From assembly GCA_963698565.1 (NCBI GenBank), contig CAVORH010000031.1:1-64000 (forward strand): a stretch of DNA of 64,000 nucleotides, written 5' to 3'. The notes under the pieces were generated by a model that searched no databases, was not told the DNA's origin, and saw only the letters and a list, made by a program, of their open reading frames with translations. Shown here piece after piece: positions 63,471 through 64,000 of the stretch; positions within the stretch are counted from its first letter, which is position 1, and the number at the start of each line of letters is the position of its first letter. Origin of the DNA: Sva-07 sp963698565 (GTDB taxonomy: Bacteria; Actinomycetota; Acidimicrobiia; Acidimicrobiales; Ilumatobacteraceae). Both the position numbers and the translations under genes were made by a program.

Positions 63471-64000
63471 CCCCTGGCGTCACACTGACGCGGTAGCGCA
63501 GGGCGTCGGCGCGGCCGTATGCCTTGGGGTAGGCGAACCGTTCGACCAGCACGCCACCGTTGCGTTCGATCACCCGTTGCGATGCCACGTTGTCGGGATC
63601 GGTCGTGATCTCCACCCAGCGCAGGCCCTCGGCGGCAGCGTCGGCGAGCATCATCCCGAGGGCGGCGGTGGCGATGCCTCGACCCTGCTTCCAGGGGACG
63701 ACGGCGTAGCCGATGTGGCCGAGCACGTGCGGGGGCAACTCCTCGGTTCCGGACACCCATCGGAAGCCGATCGACCCGCAGAACTCCCCGTCCCACATCC
63801 ATTTCCGGTAGCCCGGGATGCGCTCGGCGACCGAACCGTCCGGCAGCTCGATGGTCCGCCCCGACGCATCAGGGTCGACGAGCGACGCCAGGAAGGCCGC
63901 CGGGTCGCGTGCGATCGCCGCGAGTTCGACGCGTCCCGCACCGTCGTCCAATGTGTTCGGTGACCAGCCGGCCTCGAGCGCCGCGACGTAGCTCGGCAAC
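63454..64000 (-). CDS. GNAT-family N-acetyltransferase (5' end cut by window edge)
   Basis: About 181 residues are visible; the true start probably lies beyond 64000. The GNAT core is visible: GEFCGSIGFRWVSG, GHIGYAVVPWKQGRGIATAALGMMLADAAAEGLRWVEITTDPDNVASQRVIERNGGVLVE, with the acetyl-CoA pyrophosphate loop QGRGIA. The upstream part LPSYVAALEAGWSPNTL matches a family that extends further. Its last residues (SVTPGVRPPA) are encoded by the hairpin element shared with trmB, and the two stops overlap by 17 bp. The acetylated substrate is unknown. Confidence 0.82.
   Translation of the reverse strand, partial: LPSYVAALEAGWSPNTLDDGAGRVELAAIARDPAAFLASLVDPDASGRTIELPDGSVAERIPGYRKWMWDGEFCGSIGFRWVSGTEELPPHVLGHIGYAVVPWKQGRGIATAALGMMLADAAAEGLRWVEITTDPDNVASQRVIERNGGVLVERFAYPKAYGRADALRYRVSVTPGVRPPA
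63456..63480. repeat. Hairpin element with GGGTCTGACCC core between trmB and GNAT genes
   Basis: These 25 bases are identical to 44310-44334. Arms ACGCCGGGGGTC and GACCCCTGGCGT pair around a central T, with one mismatch. It contains the stop codon of trmB and encodes the C-termini of both convergent genes. Confidence 0.75.

Overview
The window is GC-rich, densely packed chromosomal DNA from an actinobacterium. F420-type LLM oxidoreductases, a DUF222/HNH endonuclease, a PFOR paired with a dihydroorotate-dehydrogenase-like protein, cydAB with a fused CydDC, and many apparently leaderless starts together suggest an Acidimicrobiia (Ilumatobacter-like) organism. That assignment is inference; there is no rRNA or other marker gene here. 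I found no tRNA, rRNA, CRISPR array, transposase, integrase or prophage gene. Only one gap exceeds 300 bp (35778-36165), and it is filled by a palindromic repeat array.

Layout. 1-8962: end of a SCO6745-family gene, NhaA (frameshifted), a cytochrome P450 (frameshifted), a CtpE-like P-type ATPase, a class-V PLP enzyme and an M23 peptidase (frameshifted). 9050-16398: DHOD-like protein and pyruvate:ferredoxin oxidoreductase, an ECF sigma factor with a probable membrane anti-sigma factor, and a DUF222/HNH protein. 16573-22506: cytochrome bd oxidase operon cydA-cydB-cydDC. 22555-28771: winged-helix regulator and a complete seven-gene Mrp Na+/H+ antiporter operon with four-base overlaps. 28848-31196: a divergent operon of a sigma-70 factor, an ATP-cone/P-loop kinase of 2-phosphoglycerate kinase type and a HAD hydrolase. 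31226-38395: 2-hydroxyacid dehydrogenase, two convergent metabolic genes, an SDR, a geranylgeranyl-reductase-like flavoprotein and an LLM oxidoreductase. 38405-41998: two ATPase-permease ABC pairs in one overlapping operon. 42072-43516: PhyH dioxygenase, then what look like deletion scars (a chimeric TetR and a tiny ORF). 43570-53161: DM13 protein, MMPL exporter with divergent TetR, LLM enzyme, ketoacyl synthase III, EngB, a lipoprotein, and TrkH/TrkA potassium uptake. 53269-64000: Baeyer-Villiger monooxygenase, DUF389 protein, a D-aminoacylase/TauD/aminotransferase cluster, PH-SHOCT protein, AzlCD, TrmB and a GNAT.

Shared themes. Ion homeostasis is heavily represented (NhaA, Mrp, TrkAH, CtpE-like), which fits a saline habitat. 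PFOR plus cytochrome bd fits low-oxygen metabolism.

Non-coding structure is the most unusual part. A palindromic element of exactly 52 nt occurs five times: twice in convergent gene junctions and three times in tandem between divergent genes. A second hairpin family is built on GGGTCTGACCC; a 25-bp segment is identical at two sites, and one copy supplies the stop codons and C-termini of two convergent genes. At least eleven genes have a TANNNT box 6-8 nt before the start codon, indicating leaderless mRNAs. Four genes are each broken by one single-base indel, at least one in a homopolymer, which looks more like sequence error than decay.
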